A stretch of 64,000 bases of DNA, taken from Heligmosomoides polygyrus polygyrus (Eukaryota > Nematoda > Chromadorea > Rhabditida > Heligmosomidae). Under the pieces are notes generated by a model. The model saw only the letters and a program-made list of their open reading frames with translations. It did no database searches and was not told the DNA's origin. The position numbers and the translations under genes were made by a program. Shown in pieces: positions 58,901-64,000 of this stretch. The number at the start of each line of letters is the position of its first letter. The stretch's first letter is position 1. Where the stretch lies: positions 47,661,631-47,725,630 of the forward strand of contig OX377206.1 in the NCBI GenBank assembly GCA_947396885.1, read 5' to 3'.

Positions 58901-60876
58901 CTTGGGTTACGTTCCTTACATGGCCCGCCAAACCCGAAGCCGGCGATTCACGCTGAGTTAGCCAAGCGTCCGTAGCTGGGCTTGGGTTACGTTCCTTACA
59001 TGGCCCGCCAAACCCGAAGCCGGCGATTCACGCTGAGTTAGCCAAGCGTCCGTAGCTGGGTTTGGGTTACGTTCCTTGCATGGCCCGCCGAACCCGAAGC
59101 CGGCGATTCACGCTGAGTTAGCCAAGCGTCCGTAGCTGGGCTTGGGTTACGTTCCTTACATGGCCCGCCAAACCCGAAGCCGGCGATTCACGCTGAGTTA
59201 GCCAAGCGTCCGTAGCTGGGTTTGGGTTACGTTCCTTGCATGGCCCGCCGAACCCGAAGCAGGCGAAGCCGGCAAGATTGGCGCGGTCCGCACGTACAGC
59301 GTCCGCAGCTTGGTTTGGGCTACATTCCTCGCACGTCCCGCCATGCCCAAAGACGGAAACTGTCGCTGAGTTAGCCAAGCGTCCGTAGGTAGGTTTGTGC
59401 TACGTTCCTTGCATGGCCCGCCAAACCCGAAGCCGGCGACTGACGGTGGGTTAGGCAAGCGTCCTTAACTAGGATTGGGCTACGTTCCTTGCATGGCCCC
59501 CCATACCCGAAGCCGGCGATTCACGCTGAGTTATCCAAGCGTCCGTAGGTAGGTTTGGGCTACGTTCCTTGCATGGCCCGCCAAAACCGAAGCCGGCAAG
59601 ACTGGCGCGGTCCGCACGTACAGCGTCCGCAGCTTGGTTTGGGCTACATTCCTCGCACGTCCCGCCATGCCCAAAGACGGAAACTGTCGCTGAGTTAGCC
59701 AAGCGTCCGTAGGTAGGTTTGTGCTACGTTCCTTGCATGGCCCGCCAAACCCGAAGCCGGCGACTGACGGTGGGTTGGGCAAGCGTACTTAACTAGGATT
59801 GGGCTACGTTCCTTGCATGGCCCCCCAAACCCGAAGCCGGCGACTGACGGTGGGTTAGGCAAGCGTCCTTAACTAGGATTGGGCTACGTTCCTTGCATGG
59901 CCCCCCATACCCGAAGCCGGCGATTCACGCTGAGTTAGCCAAGCGTCCGTAGCTGGGCTTGGGTTACGTTCCTTACATGGCCCGCCAAACCCGAAGCCGG
60001 CGATTCACGCTGAGTTAGCCAAGCGTCCGTAGCTGGGTTTGGGTTACGTTCCTTGCATGGCCCGCCAAACCCGAAGCCGGCGATTCACGCTGAGTTAGCC
60101 AAGCGTCCGTAGCTGGGCTTGGGTTACGTTCCTTGCATGGCCCGCCAAACCCGAAGCCGGCGATTCACGCTGAGTTAGCCAAGCGTCCGTAGCTGGGTTT
60201 GGGTTACGTTCCTTGCATGGCACGCCAAACCGAACCCGGCGAAGCCGGCAAGATTGGCGCGGTCCGCACGTACAGCGTCCGCAGCTTGGTTTGGGCTACA
60301 TTCCTCGCACGTCCCGCCATGCCCAAAGCCGGAAACTGTCGCTGGGTTAGCCAAGCGTCCGTAGGTAGGTTTGGGTTACGTTCCTTGCATGGCCCGCCAC
60401 AACCGAAGCCGTTGACTGACGCTTAGTTAGCCAATCGTCCGCAGCTTGGTTTGAACTACATTCCTCGCACGGCCCGCCATACCCAAAGCCGCAAACTGTC
60501 GCTGGGTTAGCCAATCGTCCGTAGCTGGGTTTCGGTTACGTTCCTTGCATGTCCCGATATACCCGAAGCAGGCGAAGCCGGCAAGATTGGCGCGGTCCGC
60601 ACGTACAGCGTCCGCAGCTTGGTTTGGGCTACATTCCTCGCACGTCCCGCCATGCCCAAAGCCGGAAACTGTCGCTGGGTTAGCCAATCGTCCGCAGCTG
60701 GGTTTCGGTTACGTTCCTTGCATGTCCCGATATACCCGAAGCAGGCGAAGCCGGCAAGATTGGCGCGGTCCGCACGTACAGCGTCCGCAGCTTGGTTTGG
60801 GCTACGTTCCTTGCATGGCCCGCCAAACCCGAAGCCGGCGATTCACGCTGAGTTAGCCAAGCGTCCGTAGGTAGGT

Positions 60877-63800
60877 TTGGGCTACGTTCCTTGCATGGCC
60901 CGCCAAACCCGAAGCCGGCGATTCACGCTGAGTTAGCCAAGCGTCCGTAGCTGGGCTTGGGTTACGTTCCTTACATGGCCCGCCAAACCCGAAGCCGGCG
61001 ATTCACACTGAGTTAGCCAAGCGTCCGTAGCTGGGTTTGGCTATGTTCCTTGCATGGCCCGATATACCCGAAGAAGGCGAAGCCGGCAAGATTGGCGCGG
61101 TCCGCACGTACAGCGTCTGTAGCTTGGTTTGGGCTACATTCCTCGCACGACCCGCCATACGCAAAGCCGGAAACTGTCGCTGGGTTACCCAAGCGTCCGT
61201 AGCTGGGTTTGGGTTACGTTCCTTGCACGGCCCGTTAAACCCAAGGCCGGCGACTGACGGTGGGTTATAAAAGCGTCCGTAGGCAGGTTTGGGCTACGCT
61301 CCTTGCATGGCCCGCCAAACCCGAAGCAGGCGAAGCCGGCAAGATTGGAGCGGTCCGCACGTACAGGGTCCGTAGCTAGGTTTAGGCTACGTTCCTTGCA
61401 TGGCCCGTCAACCCGAAGCCGTCGACTGACGCTGAGTTAGCCAAGCGTCCGTAGCTGGGCTTGGGTTACGTTCCTCACATGGCCCGCCAAACCCGAAGCC
61501 GGCGATTCACACTGGGTTACCCAAGCGTCCGTAGCTGGGTTGGCGCTAGGTTCCTTGCATGGCCCCCAATTCCCGAAGCCGTCGACTGACGCTGAGTTAG
61601 CCAATCGTCCGTAGCTGGGCTTGGGTTACGTTCCTTACATGGCCCGCCAAACCCGAAGCCGGCGATTCACACTGGGTTACCCAAGCGTCCGTAGCTGGGT
61701 TTGGGTTACGTTCCCTGCACGGCCCGCTAAACCCAAAGCCGGCGACTGAAGGTGGGTTAGGCAAGCGTCCTTAACTAGGATTGGGCTACGTTCCTTGCAT
61801 GTCCCCCCATACCCGAAGCCGGCGATTCACGCTGAGTTAGCCAAGCGTCCGTAGCTGGGTTTGGGTTACGTTCCCTGCATGGCCCGCCACACCCGAAGCC
61901 GTCGACTGACGCTGAGTTAGCCAAGCGTCCGCAGCATGGATTGAACAACATTACTCGCACGGCCGCCATACCCAAAGCCGCAAACTGTCGCTGGGTTAGC
62001 CAATCGTCCGTAGCTGGGTTTCGGTTACGTTCCTTGCATGGCCCAATATACCCGAAGCAGGCGAAGCCGGCAAGATTGGCGCGATCCGCACGTACAGGGT
62101 CCGTAGCTAGGCTTAGGCTACGTTCCTTGCATGGCCCGTCAACCCGAAGCCGTCGACTGACGCTGAGTTAGCCAAGCGTCCGTAGCTGGGCTTGGGTTAC
62201 GTTCCTTACATGGCCCGCCAAACCCGAAGCCGGCGATTCACACTGGGTTACCCAAGCGTCCGTAGCTGGGTTGGCGCTAGGTTCCTTGCATGGCCCCCAA
62301 TTCCCGAAGCCGTCGACTGACGCTGAGTTAGCCAATCGTCCGTAGCTGGGCTTGGGTTACGTTCCTTACATGGCCCGCCAAACCCGAAGCCGGCGATTCA
62401 CACTGGGTTACCCAAGCGTCCGTAGCTGGGTTTGGGTTACGTTCCCTGCACGGCCCGCTAAACCCAAAGCCGGCGACTGAAGGTGGGTTAGGCAAGCGTC
62501 CTTAACTAGGATTGGGCTACGTTCCTTGCATGGCCCGCCAAACCCGAAGCCGGCGATTCACGCTGAGTTAGCCAAGCGTCCGTAGCTGGGCTTGGGTTAC
62601 GTTCCTTACATGGCCCGCCAAACCCGAAGCCGGCGATTCACACTGAGTTAGCCAAGCGTCCGTAGCTGGGTTTGGCTATGTTCCTTGCATGGCCCGATAT
62701 ACCCGAAGAAGGCGAAGCCGGCAAGATTGGCGCGGTCCGCACGTACAGCGTCTGTAGCTTGGTTTGGGCTACATTCCTCGCACGACCCGCCATACGCAAA
62801 GCCGGAAACTGTCGCTGGGTTACCCAAGCGTCCGTAGCTGGGTTTGGGTTACGTTCCTTGCACGGCCCGTTAAACCCAAGGCCGGCGACTGACGGTGGGT
62901 TATAAAAGCGTCCGTAGGCAGGTTTGGGCTACGCTCCTTGCATGGCCCGCCAAACCCGAAGCAGGCGAAGCCGGCAAGATTGGAGCGGTCCGCACGTACA
63001 GGGTCCGTAGCTAGGTTTAGGCTACGTTCCTTGCATGGCCCGTCAACCCGAAGCCGTCGACTGACGCTGAGTTAGCCAAGCGTCCGTAGCTGGGCTTGGG
63101 TTACGTTCCTCACATGGCCCGCCAAACCCGAAGCCGGCGATTCACACTGGGTTACCCAAGCGTCCGTAGCTGGGTTGGCGCTAGGTTCCTTGCATGGCCC
63201 CCAATTCCCGAAGCCGTCGACTGACGCTGAGTTAGCCAATCGTCCGTAGCTGGGCTTGGGTTACGTTCCTTACATGGCCCGCCAAACCCGAAGCCGGCGA
63301 TTCACACTGGGTTACCCAAGCGTCCGTAGCTGGGTTTGGGTTACGTTCCCTGCACGGCCCGCTAAACCCAAAGCCGGCGACTGAAGGTGGGTTAGGCAAG
63401 CGTCCTTAACTAGGATTGGGCTACGTTCCTTGCATGTCCCCCCATACCCGAAGCCGGCGATTCACGCTGAGTTAGCCAAGCGTCCGTAGTTGGGTTTGGG
63501 TTACGTTCCCTGCATGGCCCGCCACACCCGAAGCCGTCGACTGACGCTGAGTTAGCCAAGCGTCCGCAGCATGGATTGAACTACATTACTCGCACGGCCG
63601 CCATACCCAAAGCCGCAAACTGTCGCTGGGTTAGCCAATCGTCCGTAGCTGGGTTTCGGTTACGTTCCTTGCATGGCCCAATATACCCGAAGCAGGCGAA
63701 GCCGGCAAGATTGGCGCGATCCGCACGTACAGGGTCCGTAGCTAGGCTTAGGCTACGTTCCTTGCATGGCCCGTCAACCCGAAGCCGTCGACTGACGCTG

Positions 63801-64000
63801 AGTTAGCCAAGCGTCCGTAGCTGGGCTTGGGTTACGTTCCTTACATGGCCCGCCAAACCCGAAGCCGGCGATTCACACTGGGTTACCCAAGCGTCCGTAG
63901 CTGGGTTGGCGCTAGGTTCCTTGCATGGCCCCCAATTCCCGAAGCCGTCGACTGACGCTGAGTTAGCCAATCGTCCGTAGCTGGGCTTGGGTTACGTTCC
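60877..64000. repeat. 1635-bp higher-order tandem, cut by the window end
   Basis: Sequence from about 60877 to 62511 repeats from 62512 to the window end at an offset of 1635 bp. The 93-bp units at about 61050 and 62690 and the GGATTGAAC units near 61940 and 63575 correspond. The second copy is incomplete only because the window ends. Confidence 0.8.

Larger units (their letters stand above)
45456..64000. repeat. 80-bp satellite array, right arm (higher-order repeats)
   Basis: The same 80-bp satellite family resumes exactly at the right edge of the retrotransposon and continues to the window end. It includes the 93-bp class and many standard units identical to those on the left. It also contains variants not seen in the left arm: units with GGATTGAACTACATTACTCG (first near 45750), units with CCCGAAATCGG (first near 47010) and units with CGCCACACCC. 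The left-arm unit with GAAGACTGACGCCAAG appears to be absent here. Local higher-order tandems of 493, 1410, about 2200 and 1635 bp are visible. No host gene or RNA gene was seen. The array is open at the right edge. Confidence 0.97.

Noticed and set aside
1..64000. Possible CRISPR array, because of the regular repeats
   Set aside because: There are no unique spacers; the full 80-bp unit is the repeat. The flanking element is a eukaryotic retrotransposon and no cas-like gene exists.

Overview
The window is a heterochromatin-like stretch of an animal genome, most likely an arthropod and probably an insect. About 87 percent of it is one GC-rich tandem satellite with an 80-bp basic monomer (roughly 700 monomers). 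The host assignment rests on the only coding element present, a BEL/Pao LTR retrotransposon (a metazoan group common in insects) whose primer-binding site matches the 3' end of insect tRNA-Gly(GCC). I cannot name the species. I see no host protein-coding gene, tRNA, rRNA or CRISPR array.

Layout. Positions 1-37223 are satellite, open at the left edge. Positions 37224-45455 are one full-length BEL/Pao element on the minus strand: 3' LTR 37224-38044, internal region 38045-44635, 5' LTR 44636-45455. It is flanked by the 5-bp target duplication CCGCC. Positions 45456-64000 are satellite again, open at the right edge. Removing the element and one CCGCC restores an unbroken monomer, so the two arms were once one array.

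Satellite organisation. Monomers are mostly 80 bp, with 78-79-bp variants and a distinctive 93-bp class. They are arranged in higher-order repeats, not a homogeneous array. Clear examples are a 490-bp tandem near 3.2-4.2 kb, a 1218-bp tandem near 8.1-10.5 kb, a segmental duplication at 8571-bp spacing covering 19.5-36.3 kb, a 493-bp tandem near 48.8-49.7 kb, a 1410-bp tandem at 51.9-54.8 kb, a 2.2-kb repeat at 55.2-58.9 kb and a 1635-bp tandem from 60.9 kb to the window end. Many standard monomers carry a motif matching 8 of the 9 essential positions of the CENP-B box. With the higher-order organisation this suggests, but does not prove, centromeric or pericentromeric satellite.

Retrotransposon. 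The element encodes, in order, a Gag with three zinc knuckles, an aspartic protease, reverse transcriptase (RT), RNase H and integrase, followed by an unusual acidic C-terminal tail of about 260 residues that runs into the 3' LTR. There is no envelope gene. The LTRs differ at about six positions plus one 1-base indel in 820 bp, so the insertion is young. The coding region is broken by a frameshift inside RT, so this copy is probably not autonomous. The whole element, LTRs and coding region alike, is strongly enriched for ACGCG on one strand only, which I cannot explain from coding.
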